Shown piece after piece: positions 18,759 to 26,732 of a stretch of 64,000 nucleotides of DNA. Numbering within the stretch: the first letter of the stretch is position 1; each line of letters begins with the position of its first letter. The position numbers and the translations under genes are program-made. This DNA comes from Hydrogenophaga sp. (GTDB lineage Bacteria; Pseudomonadota; Gammaproteobacteria; Burkholderiales; Burkholderiaceae_C). The DNA lies in the NCBI RefSeq assembly GCF_025699295.1, contig NZ_JAILWB010000004.1, positions 62,001 to 126,000 of the forward strand, written 5' to 3'. The notes under the pieces were generated by a model. That model saw nothing but the letters and a program-made list of their open reading frames with translations, was not told the DNA's origin and did no database searches.

Positions 18759-21700
18759 TCAGGTCCGCAGGTCGAGCGTGAACGGAAACTCGCGCGCGCG
18801 GGTGACGGGCGCCACGTCCATGCGCCCCGGCGTGTGCCCCATCTGGAAGAAGCGTGAGAGCCGGCGGCTTTCGGCCTCGAAGGCGTTGATGGGGAAGGTG
18901 TCGTAGTTGCGCCCGCCCGGGTGGGCCACGTGGTACTGGCAGCCGCCCATGGAACGCTTGAGCCAGGTGTCGACGACGTCGAACGTGAGCGGCGCATGCG
19001 CCGGAATCGACGGGTGCAGCGCCGACGGCGGGCTCCAGGCCTTGTAGCGCACGCCGGCCACGTATTCGCCCACTGTGCCGGTGCTCTGCAGCGGCAGGGC
19101 GCGGCCGTTGCAGGTGATCACGTGGCGGTTGTCGTTGAAGCCGCTCACGCGCACCTCGACGCGCTCCAGCGACGAGTCCACGTATCGCACGGTGCCGCCC
19201 GGCGCGCCTTCCTCGCCCATGACGTGCCAGGGCTCCAGCGCGCTGCGGATGGTGAGCTCGATGCCGCGCGCGGCGACCTCGCCCACCAGCGGGAAGCGGA
19301 ATTCGAAATGCGGCTCGAACCACGCCATGTCGAAGGCGTAGCCGAAGTCGGCCAGGTCGGTGAGCACGTCCTCGAAGTCCATGCGCACGAAGGTCGGCAG
19401 CAGGTAGCGGTCGTGCAACTCTGTGCCCCAGCGTGTGAGCGGCGTGGACCAGGGTTGCTGCCAGAAGCGCGCGATCATGGCGCGCAGCAGCAGCTGTTGC
19501 GCGATGCTCATGCGGGCGTGCGGCGGCATTTCGAAGGCGCGCAGCTCCAGCAGGCCCAGGCGCCCGGTGGGGCCGTCGGGTGAGTAGAGCTTGTCGATGC
19601 AGAACTCGCTGCGGTGGGTGTTGCCGGTGACGTCGATCAGGATGTTGCGCAGCGTGCGGTCCACCATCCAGGGCGGCATGTCCTCGCCATAGGTCTTGCG
19701 GTTTTTCCCGATCTGCGCGAGCGCGATCTCCAGCTCCACCAGCTGGTCGTTGCGCGCCTCGTCCACGCGCGGCGCCTGGCTGGTCGGGCCGATGAAGAGG
19801 CCGCTGAACAGGTAGGACAGCGAGGGGTGGTTGTGCCAGTAGGCCAGCAGGCTGGCGAGCAACTCGGGCTTGCGCAGAAAGGGTGAATCGGCTGGCGTTG
19901 CACCGCCGAGCACGAAGTGGTTGCCGCCGCCGGTGCCGGTGTGGCGGCCATCGGTCATGAACTTCTCGGCGCACAGGCGCGTCTGGTGAGCGGCTTCGTA
20001 CAGGAACTCGGTGTGCTCGACCAGCTCGCGCCAGTTGTGCGCGGGGTGGATGTTGACTTCGATCACCCCCGGGTCGGGTGTGACCTGCAGCATCTTCAGG
20101 CGCGGGTCGCGCGGTGGCGGATAGCCTTCGAGCACGATGGACATGCCCAGCTTCTCCGCGGTCGCTTCCACCGCGGCGAGCAGGTCGAGGTAATCCTCGA
20201 GCTGCGCCATCGGCGGCATGAACACATAGAGGTGGCTGCTCTTGCCGCCGCCGGCCTTTTCTGCCTTGGGGCCGCTGGCACGATGGGGGTCGCGCGCTTC
20301 CACGCACAGCGCGGTGCGCGTGAGCCAGGCGGCCGATTCGCCGCGCTGCGGAAAGCGCGCGGCCAGAGCCTGCGCGGGCGCGGCGCCCGGGCCGGGTTGC
20401 CCCGGGCGCAGGCCTTCGACGGTTTCAGCATCGGAGTCGAAGTCCATGCCCTGCATGGACACCGTGCCACCTTCGGCAAAGCCGCCGCCAACCTGGTGCG
20501 GCGAGACCTGGTGCTTCACCGCCGCGCCGCGCGGCAGCGGGTCGCGCGCGGAGTGCGGGTCCTGCTCGATGTGGTACGGGTAGTCGCCCGCCGATACCCA
20601 GGGCAGGGAGTCCAGCGGCAGGCGGTAGCCCATGGGCGAGTCACCGGGAATGAGGTACATGCGCTCGTCGCGGAAGAACCAGGGACCGGTGGACCACACC
20701 GTGCCCGAGATGCGCGGGTAGCCGCTCTTGCCGTTGCTGGAGAGCGCGCCGTTCTGCCCCGAGGCCTGCAGCGGCAGCACGTAACCCACGGTGGCCTCCA
20801 GCCCCTGGCCGAACACGCGGCGCAGGCGTGCGCGTTCGAGCTCGTCGTCGAGCTTGCTGTCGAACGGGTCCACGTTCACCGGCAGGCGCCGCTCGCGCCA
20901 GAGGTAGTACCAGGTGTCCTCGTAGCCCGGGGTGATGTACTGGGTCGACAGGCCGAGCTTGCGCGCCAGCGCCTGCGTGAAGCGGCGCGCGTCGTCGCTC
21001 GTGTACCTGGCGGCATCGCGCTCGTCGGCCAGCAGCGCCGGGTTGCGCCAGATCGTGTCGCCGTCGGCGCGCCAGAACAGCGAGAGTGCCCAGCGCGGCA
21101 GCTGCTCGCCCGGGTACCACTTGCCCTGGCCCATGTGCACGAAGCCGCCTGCGCCGTATTCGGTTCGCAAGCGTCCCAGCAGTTCGGTGGCATAGCCGCG
21201 CTTGGTCGGGCCGAGGGCGTCGGTGTTCCACTCGGCGGCGTCGCGGTCGCCGGTGGCCACGTAGGTGGGCTCGCCGCCCATGGTCAGGCGCACATCGTGT
21301 TGTTCCAGATCGGCGTCGACCTGTTCGCCCAGCGCGAGCACGCCGGCCCACTGTTCGTCGGTGTAGGGCGCGGTCACGCGCGGCGATTCGTACACGCGCG
21401 TGACGCCCATGTGGTGGCTGAACTCCACCTCGCACTTGTCCATGGCGCCCTCGACCGGCGCCGCGCTGGAGGGTTGTGGCGTGCAGGCCAGTGGCACATG
21501 GCCTTCGCCGGCCAGCAGGCCGGAGGTCGGGTCCAGCCCGATCCAGCCGGCGCCGGGCAGGAACACCTCGCACCAGGCGTGCAGGTCGGTGAAGTCCTTC
21601 TCGGGGCCGTTGGGGCCGTCGACCGATTTCACGTCGGCCGTGAGCTGGATCAGGTAGCCCGAGACGAAGCGCGCGGCCAGCCCCATGTGGCGCAGGACCT

Positions 21701-22265
21701 GCACCAGCAGCCAGCCGCTGTCGCGGCAGGAACCGCTCTTGAGCTTGAGCGTGTCCTCTGGCGTCTGCACGCCGGGTTCCATGCGGATGGTGTAGGCGAT
21801 GTCGCGCTGCAGACGCTGGTTGATCTCCACCAGGAAGTCGATGGTGCGGCGCTCGCTGCGGTCCACCGCGTCCACATAGGCCTTGAGCAGCGGCGTGAGC
21901 GGCGCGGTCGCGAGGTAGGGTGCGAGTTCCTGCTTCTGCGCGTCGTCGTATTTGAACGGGAAGTTCTCCGCGGACGGTTCAAGAAAGAAATCGAACGGGT
22001 TGTAGACCGCCATCTCCACCACGAGGTCGATCGTGACCTTGAACTCGGTGGTGGGCTCGGGAAACACCAGCCGCGCCTGGTAGTTGGCGAACGGGTCCTG
22101 CTGCCAGTTGATGAAGTGGCCTTCGGGTTCGATGCGCTGCGAATACGACAGCACCTTGGTGCGGCTGTGCGGCGCGGGTCTCAGCCGCACCACCTGAGGC
22201 CCCAGCTTGACCAGGCGGTCGTACCGATAATGGGTGATGTGGCTCAGGGCGACATGGATGGCCAT
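18759..22265 (-). CDS. Transglutaminase / DUF2126 giant protein
   Basis: At 1168 residues this is one of the longest genes here. Residues 1-85 are the transglutaminase N-terminal domain (MAIHVALSHITHYRYDRLV). Residues about 150-260 are a transglutaminase core with Cys in LKSGSCRDSGWLL, His in DLHAWCEVFLPG and Asp in IGLDPTSGLLAG. From about residue 290 to the end is DUF2126 (COG4196), which includes HMGQGKWYPGEQLPRW and TGGGNHFVLGG; comparative work relates this region to glutamine-synthetase-like amidoligases. The protein therefore probably combines amide-bond making and breaking. It is the first gene of the three-gene set. Confidence 0.93.
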   Translation of the reverse strand: MAIHVALSHITHYRYDRLVKLGPQVVRLRPAPHSRTKVLSYSQRIEPEGHFINWQQDPFANYQARLVFPEPTTEFKVTIDLVVEMAVYNPFDFFLEPSAENFPFKYDDAQKQELAPYLATAPLTPLLKAYVDAVDRSERRTIDFLVEINQRLQRDIAYTIRMEPGVQTPEDTLKLKSGSCRDSGWLLVQVLRHMGLAARFVSGYLIQLTADVKSVDGPNGPEKDFTDLHAWCEVFLPGAGWIGLDPTSGLLAGEGHVPLACTPQPSSAAPVEGAMDKCEVEFSHHMGVTRVYESPRVTAPYTDEQWAGVLALGEQVDADLEQHDVRLTMGGEPTYVATGDRDAAEWNTDALGPTKRGYATELLGRLRTEYGAGGFVHMGQGKWYPGEQLPRWALSLFWRADGDTIWRNPALLADERDAARYTSDDARRFTQALARKLGLSTQYITPGYEDTWYYLWRERRLPVNVDPFDSKLDDELERARLRRVFGQGLEATVGYVLPLQASGQNGALSSNGKSGYPRISGTVWSTGPWFFRDERMYLIPGDSPMGYRLPLDSLPWVSAGDYPYHIEQDPHSARDPLPRGAAVKHQVSPHQVGGGFAEGGTVSMQGMDFDSDAETVEGLRPGQPGPGAAPAQALAARFPQRGESAAWLTRTALCVEARDPHRASGPKAEKAGGGKSSHLYVFMPPMAQLEDYLDLLAAVEATAEKLGMSIVLEGYPPPRDPRLKMLQVTPDPGVIEVNIHPAHNWRELVEHTEFLYEAAHQTRLCAEKFMTDGRHTGTGGGNHFVLGGATPADSPFLRKPELLASLLAYWHNHPSLSYLFSGLFIGPTSQAPRVDEARNDQLVELEIALAQIGKNRKTYGEDMPPWMVDRTLRNILIDVTGNTHRSEFCIDKLYSPDGPTGRLGLLELRAFEMPPHARMSIAQQLLLRAMIARFWQQPWSTPLTRWGTELHDRYLLPTFVRMDFEDVLTDLADFGYAFDMAWFEPHFEFRFPLVGEVAARGIELTIRSALEPWHVMGEEGAPGGTVRYVDSSLERVEVRVSGFNDNRHVITCNGRALPLQSTGTVGEYVAGVRYKAWSPPSALHPSIPAHAPLTFDVVDTWLKRSMGGCQYHVAHPGGRNYDTFPINAFEAESRRLSRFFQMGHTPGRMDVAPVTRAREFPFTLDLRT

Positions 22266-22375
22266 ACGAAAGACTTTCCAGGCAGGGGGGAAACAACGAT
22301 GAATCCGCAGGCACGACGGTGGCGGGGGAGGCTTGCAGCCATGCTAGCAAGTCTTGCGCCATCGCACGATGACAT

Positions 22376-24859
22376 TTGCACGGGCGCGTGCCGGCCGGTC
22401 TGATCGTGGGGCACCGGGGTTTCGTGGTCCTGGCCGGCTGGGTGCTGGGTGTGGCCCTGCAACTTCAGCAGCCCGCGCTCTGGGCAGGACCGGTTTATGC
22501 CGCCTTGCTGCTGGTCGGCGTTGTCGGGGTGCTGATGCTGTTCCGGCGCCGTGCCATCGGGTCCCTGCCGCCTGCCATTGTGCTCGCAGCAGCCTTGCTG
22601 ACCGGCGCCATGGTCGGCGCCGGCCTGACCGGCGCCCGTGCCGTGCTGTTTGTCGCCGACGCGCTCGACCCGACCCTGCAGGGGATTGACGTCGAGATCA
22701 CCGGGCGCATCGCCTCGTTGCCGCAGCGCGGCGCCCAGGGTGAACGCTTCGAGTTCGTGGTGGAGTCGGCCACGCATGCGAGTGAGGCCGTGTCGCTGCC
22801 GCCGCGCCTGCAACTGGGCTGGTACGGCGGCGTTGGCGCCCTGCCCGAGGTGGGAGCCTGGCAGTTGTCGGCCGGCAGCCCCGGTCTGCGCGCGGGCGAG
22901 CGCTGGCGCTTCACCGTGCGCCTGCGCAGCCCGCATGGCAATGCCAACCCGCACGGCTTTGACCGCGAGCGCTGGCTCTGGGAGCGGGGCATACAGGCCA
23001 CGGGCTATGTGCGCAGTGGCCCACGCGACCCGGCGCCGCGGCGGCTGGGCGCCACGTTGCGGCACCCGCTGGACACGCTGCGGCAGACGGTGAGCGAGCG
23101 CATCGAAGCCCGTGTGGCGGACGACCCGCGCAGTGCTGGCGTGCTGGCCGCGCTGGTGGTGGGCGAGCAGTCGGCCATCGACCGCGCCGACTGGGACCTG
23201 TTCCGCACCACAGGCGTGGCTCACCTGATGAGCATTTCGGGCTTGCATGTGACGCTGTTCGCCTGGCTGGCCACTGCGCTGGTGGGTGTGCTCTGGCGGC
23301 GCCTGGCGCACCGCTGGCCGCAGGCCCTTCTGGCCGTGCCCACACCCTGGGCTGCGGGCATGGGTGGCGTGGCGCTGGCCACGGCCTATGCGCTGTTTTC
23401 GGGCTGGGGCGTGCCGGCGCAGCGCACCGTGCTCATGCTGGCGGTGGTGGTGGGTCTGCGCCTGGGTGTGCGCCACTGGCCCTGGCCCATGGTCTGGCTG
23501 CTGGCCATGGCCGTGGTGCTGCTGCTCGACCCCTGGGCACTGATGCAGGCTGGCTTCTGGCTCAGTTTCGTGGCGGTGGGCATCCTGTTCGCCACCGATC
23601 CGGGGCGGCGGCGCCGGGCGCCGCATGGGGAGGAGGGAGACCCCCAGGCCTGGCTGTGGCGCGGCGTGCGGGCCATGCAGGGTCTGGTGCGTGAACAGGG
23701 GGTGGTCACGGTGGCGCTCGCGCCGCTCACGCTGCTGCTGTTCGGCCAGTTCTCTGTGGTCGGGCTGCTGGCCAACCTGGTCGCCATTCCCTGGGTGACG
23801 CTGCTGGTCACGCCGCTGGCGCTGCTGGGCGTGCTGGTGCCGCCGCTGTGGGAGGTGGCTGGCTGGGCCGTGCAGGGTCTTTCGCTGTGCCTGCAATGGC
23901 TGGCCCAGTGGTCCTGGGCCGCCCTGTTCCGGCCTGTCGCGCCCTGGCCACTGGCGCTGGCCGCGGTGGCCGGCGGCGTGCTGCTGGTGCTGCGCCTGCC
24001 CTGGGCCGTGCGGCTGGCGGGCCCGTTGCTGGTGTGGCCGGCGCTGCTGTACATGCCGCCGCGTCCTGCGATCGGTGAGTTCGATCTGCTGGCGCTGGAC
24101 GTGGGGCAGGGCAGCGCGGTGCTGCTGCGCACCGCGCGCCACAGCCTGCTGTACGACACCGGGCCGCGGTACGGCCCACAACCCGATGCCGCCGACGCCG
24201 GTGACCGTGTGGTGCTGCCGGTGCTGCGCGCGCTGGGCGAGCGCCTGGGCGCCGTGGTGGTGAGCCACCGCGACAGCGACCACGCGGGCGGTGCGGCCTC
24301 GGTGCAGGCGGCGCAGCCGCAGGCGCGCTGGCTCTCGTCGTTCGACACCGACCCGGCGCGCCGCTGCGTGGCTGGCCAGCGCTGGCAATGGGACGGTGTG
24401 GACTTCGAGGTCCTGCACCCACAGCCTGGCGACTACGCCGACGATGGCACGGCCCGCCTCGCCAGCAACGCCATGTCCTGCGTGCTGCGCGTCTCCAGCG
24501 GTGCGCACAGCGCCTGGCTGGGGGGCGATATCGACGCCACACGCGAGGTGCGGCTGGCGCTGGCGCGACCCGACGAGCGTGCCACCGTACTGCTCGCACC
24601 GCATCACGGCAGCCGCACGTCCAGCAGCCCGGTGCTGCTCAACACCCTGCAGCCGCGCTGGGTGCTGGTGCAGTCGGGGTATCGCAACCGCTTCGGCCAC
24701 CCGGCACCGGCCGTGCTGGAGCGCTACGCGCAGCGCGGCATCCGATGGGTGAACTCGCCTGAATGCGGGGCCGCCACCTGGAACAGCGCCCGGCCCGATG
24801 CCGTCGTGTGCCAGCGCGAGGTGTATCGGCGGTACTGGCATGCCATGCCAAATGAATAG
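22376..24859 (+). CDS. comEC: DNA internalisation competence protein ComEC/Rec2
   Basis: The 827-residue product forms the inner-membrane channel through which single-stranded DNA enters during transformation. It has an N-terminal membrane and DUF4131-type region, the Competence domain with LMSISGLHVTLFAWLATA near residue 285, and a C-terminal metallo-beta-lactamase domain with LDVGQGSAVLLRT near 575 and the metal-type motif SHRDSDHAGG near 631, later LAPHHGSRTSSS. The start is uncertain: no ATG exists near the N-terminus, so TTG 22376, GTG 22388 or GTG 22406 must be used. It is divergent from the DUF2126 gene. Confidence 0.9.
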   Translation: MHGRVPAGLIVGHRGFVVLAGWVLGVALQLQQPALWAGPVYAALLLVGVVGVLMLFRRRAIGSLPPAIVLAAALLTGAMVGAGLTGARAVLFVADALDPTLQGIDVEITGRIASLPQRGAQGERFEFVVESATHASEAVSLPPRLQLGWYGGVGALPEVGAWQLSAGSPGLRAGERWRFTVRLRSPHGNANPHGFDRERWLWERGIQATGYVRSGPRDPAPRRLGATLRHPLDTLRQTVSERIEARVADDPRSAGVLAALVVGEQSAIDRADWDLFRTTGVAHLMSISGLHVTLFAWLATALVGVLWRRLAHRWPQALLAVPTPWAAGMGGVALATAYALFSGWGVPAQRTVLMLAVVVGLRLGVRHWPWPMVWLLAMAVVLLLDPWALMQAGFWLSFVAVGILFATDPGRRRRAPHGEEGDPQAWLWRGVRAMQGLVREQGVVTVALAPLTLLLFGQFSVVGLLANLVAIPWVTLLVTPLALLGVLVPPLWEVAGWAVQGLSLCLQWLAQWSWAALFRPVAPWPLALAAVAGGVLLVLRLPWAVRLAGPLLVWPALLYMPPRPAIGEFDLLALDVGQGSAVLLRTARHSLLYDTGPRYGPQPDAADAGDRVVLPVLRALGERLGAVVVSHRDSDHAGGAASVQAAQPQARWLSSFDTDPARRCVAGQRWQWDGVDFEVLHPQPGDYADDGTARLASNAMSCVLRVSSGAHSAWLGGDIDATREVRLALARPDERATVLLAPHHGSRTSSSPVLLNTLQPRWVLVQSGYRNRFGHPAPAVLERYAQRGIRWVNSPECGAATWNSARPDAVVCQREVYRRYWHAMPNE

Positions 24860-24870
24860 AGCATTTGTCG

Positions 24871-24898
24871 TGATTTGATCAATATATAAATCAAATCA
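24871..24898. promoter_or_regulatory. Inverted repeat 1, candidate HipB operator
   Basis: Perfect 9-base arms TGATTTGAT and ATCAAATCA are separated by 10 AT-rich bases, directly after comEC and 64 bases before hipB. The region is far more AT-rich than the rest of the window. The repeat is placed to act as a repressor site for the hipBA promoter. Confidence 0.55.
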
Positions 24899-24920
24899 AC
24901 TTGCTGGCATGAAGTCAATA

Positions 24921-24938
24921 TGATAAATTAACTTATCA
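24921..24938. promoter_or_regulatory. Inverted repeat 2, candidate HipB operator overlapping a -10 element
   Basis: TGATAAATTAACTTATCA is an 18-base site with perfect 6-base arms and a 6-base centre, 24 bases before the hipB start. It overlaps a -10-like TATGAT (24919-24924). HipB-type regulators repress their own operon through such palindromes; the GATAA/TTATC arms recall the TATCC/GGATA arms of the Escherichia coli site. Confidence 0.55.
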
Positions 24939-24961
24939 ATTTTAGATAAAAGATCATTTTC

Positions 24962-25261
24962 ATGAGCATTGTTCAGGACATTGAAAGTGCCCGCAAGGCG
25001 GCCTCGCTCACCCAGGAGGGGCTGGCGCAGCGCGCGGGCGTCAGCCGCATGACCGTCTCCCGCATTGAGGCCGGCATGGACCCCCGGCTGTCCACGCTGC
25101 AGGAACTGGCGCGGGCCATGGGCATGGAGCTGATGCTGGTGCCGCGCGCGCTGCGCCCCGAGGTGGAGGGTTTCCTGCGATCGGGCGGGCGCGTGCTGGG
25201 GCAGCCTGCCGGCGCGGGCGCACCCCGCTCGCTGGTCGATCTGCTCGACAAGGCGCCCTGA
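24962..25261 (+). CDS. hipB: XRE-family antitoxin/repressor, HipB-like
   Basis: The 99-residue protein carries a lambda-repressor-like helix-turn-helix at residues about 8-62 (ARKAASLTQEGLAQRAGVSRMTVSRIEAG). A C-terminal tail of about 35 residues probably contacts the kinase partner. It is followed after 78 bases by a HipA-like kinase gene, the standard antitoxin-toxin order, and preceded by two perfect inverted repeats. No Shine-Dalgarno is visible before its ATG. Proposed role: neutralise HipA and repress the operon. Confidence 0.85.
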   Translation: MSIVQDIESARKAASLTQEGLAQRAGVSRMTVSRIEAGMDPRLSTLQELARAMGMELMLVPRALRPEVEGFLRSGGRVLGQPAGAGAPRSLVDLLDKAP

Positions 25262-25339
25262 TGGCGGGGTGCCCATGAGCACAGCGCCGGGCCGTCCCAA
25301 GCAAGCTCGCACCGCAGTGCGCAGCACGAAGGTTGTCCA

Positions 25340-26638
25340 GTGAGCACGTTCATTCGCTACCTGCGCCTGTCGCTGCACACGCCGACAGGCGAGAAGCGGC
25401 CCATCGGCCACCTCTCGCAGTACGGCGACATCCTGCGCATGTCCTTCGATGCGTCGTACATCGACGACCCGCACCGGCCCACCCTGTCCATGAGCCTGCG
25501 CGGCGTGGACGACGACGCCACCCGGCAGATCCTGCGCGCTCCGCGCGACGAACGCCTGGTGCGCAACGATGGCCACTGGCCGGTGTTCTTCCAGAACCTG
25601 CTGCCCGAAGGCCACAACCGCGAACGCCTTGCGGCGCAAAGGGGGTGCTCCACCGACGACGAATTCGAGCTGCTGGCCGCTGCCGGGCACGACCTGATGG
25701 GTGCGCTGGAGGTGGAGCCCGTGCCGACGGACGAGGAGATTCCGCAGGCGGTGCGCCACTGGCACGCGGCGCTGGGGCTTGATGTGCTGGAGCCGGGTTT
25801 CGTGGAACTGCCGGTGGAAGACGCGGCGTCCCTGCCCGGCATGGTGACGAAGTTCTCCGCGGTGCAGGAAGGTCGGCGCTATGTCGTCAGGCGCCATGGC
25901 CTGGCCGGCAGCCACATCCTCAAGCTGCCCAGCACCCGGCACCCCGACCTGGTCGAGAACGAATACACGGGTTACCGGCTGTGCACGGCGCTGGGGCTGG
26001 ACTGCGCCCGCGCCAGCATCATCACCCGGGAGCAGGCGCAACTGCCCGAGCCCGCCGGGTTCCCGCACATCCTGGCGGTCGAGCGGCTGGACCGCCAGCA
26101 TGGCCTGCGGGTGCACATGGAAGAGTTCGCCCAGGTGATGGGCTATGCCCCGAAGCACAAATACGGCAAGGGCATCGAGCGCGACTTCGGGCAGATGCTG
26201 CGCCTGCTCAACCAGTATTCGGTGCAGCCGGCCCGGGACACGCGCGAATTTCTCGGCCGCTTCGTCGCCTTCATCCTGATGGGCAATACCGATGCCCACC
26301 TCAAGAACTGGGCCCTTTTGTACCCGGATGGCATCGAACCCCAGCTGGCTCCGCTGTACGACCCGGTCTGCGTGAGCGCGTTCTTCGCGGGCCTGCCGCC
26401 AGCGGACTACGGCGTCAACCGCGCCATCGACCGCACGCTGCGCGCGTTCACCTGGGATCAGCTCGGCTCGCTGATCGAGCGCGCGGGCCTGCTGCGCAAG
26501 GCGGTGGTGCTGCGCCACTGCAGGGACCTCGTCAAGGCAGCACGCGCCGACTGGCCCGCGCTGCTGGCCGATGCGCCGCGCAACGTCCGGGATGAAGTCG
26601 GCGCGCGCCTGCAGGGCGGTGTGGCACTGACCGCCTGA
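25340..26638 (+). CDS. hipA: HipA-like serine/threonine kinase toxin
   Basis: The 432-residue product starts at a GTG (MSTFIRYLRLSLHTPTGEKR). The N-terminal HipA_N domain is followed by the kinase lobe: the ATP-site lysine in GSHILKLPSTRHPDL, the catalytic Asp/His/Lys/Asn loop GNTDAHLKNWALL near residue 314, and the metal-binding Asp in LAPLYDPVCVS. Classic HipA phosphorylates glutamyl-tRNA synthetase and causes dormancy. The usual S-x-x-G-x-Q-x-K motif that holds the autophosphorylated serine is degenerate here (SLPGMVTKFSAVQ, with Val in place of Gln), so regulation may differ. It pairs with hipB upstream. Confidence 0.87.
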   Translation: MSTFIRYLRLSLHTPTGEKRPIGHLSQYGDILRMSFDASYIDDPHRPTLSMSLRGVDDDATRQILRAPRDERLVRNDGHWPVFFQNLLPEGHNRERLAAQRGCSTDDEFELLAAAGHDLMGALEVEPVPTDEEIPQAVRHWHAALGLDVLEPGFVELPVEDAASLPGMVTKFSAVQEGRRYVVRRHGLAGSHILKLPSTRHPDLVENEYTGYRLCTALGLDCARASIITREQAQLPEPAGFPHILAVERLDRQHGLRVHMEEFAQVMGYAPKHKYGKGIERDFGQMLRLLNQYSVQPARDTREFLGRFVAFILMGNTDAHLKNWALLYPDGIEPQLAPLYDPVCVSAFFAGLPPADYGVNRAIDRTLRAFTWDQLGSLIERAGLLRKAVVLRHCRDLVKAARADWPALLADAPRNVRDEVGARLQGGVALTA

Positions 26639-26706
26639 GCAACCTGGCGCGCGGGCTGAATTCGAGCACGGCGGTCGCGAAACCCCATCCCTGGCCCAGT
26701 CCTTGC

Positions 26707-26712
26707 TATGCT
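26707..26712 (+). promoter_or_regulatory. -10-like element before the second ATP-grasp gene
   Basis: TATGCT lies 20 bases before the ATG of the ATP-grasp gene, and a Shine-Dalgarno AGGAGA lies between them. The same hexamer occurs before the orphan gene at 31201. No good -35 was found. Confidence 0.3.
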
Positions 26713-26732
26713 GTGCCCAGGAGAAAAAGCCC

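Noticed and set aside
19917-22403. 828-residue plus-strand ORF opposite the DUF2126 gene
   Set aside because: Composition (Gly/His/Arg/Val-rich, no motifs) and full overlap with a recognisable transglutaminase gene show it is a shadow.
22244-24841. 865-residue minus-strand ORF opposite comEC
   Set aside because: Rich in His, Gln and Arg with no family motifs; it mirrors comEC, whose domains are all intact. Typical of high-GC antisense frames.
24860-26640. hipBA region as a mobile element with ends
   Set aside because: No flanking direct repeat, integrase or transposase was found; only the AT-rich promoter is unusual.
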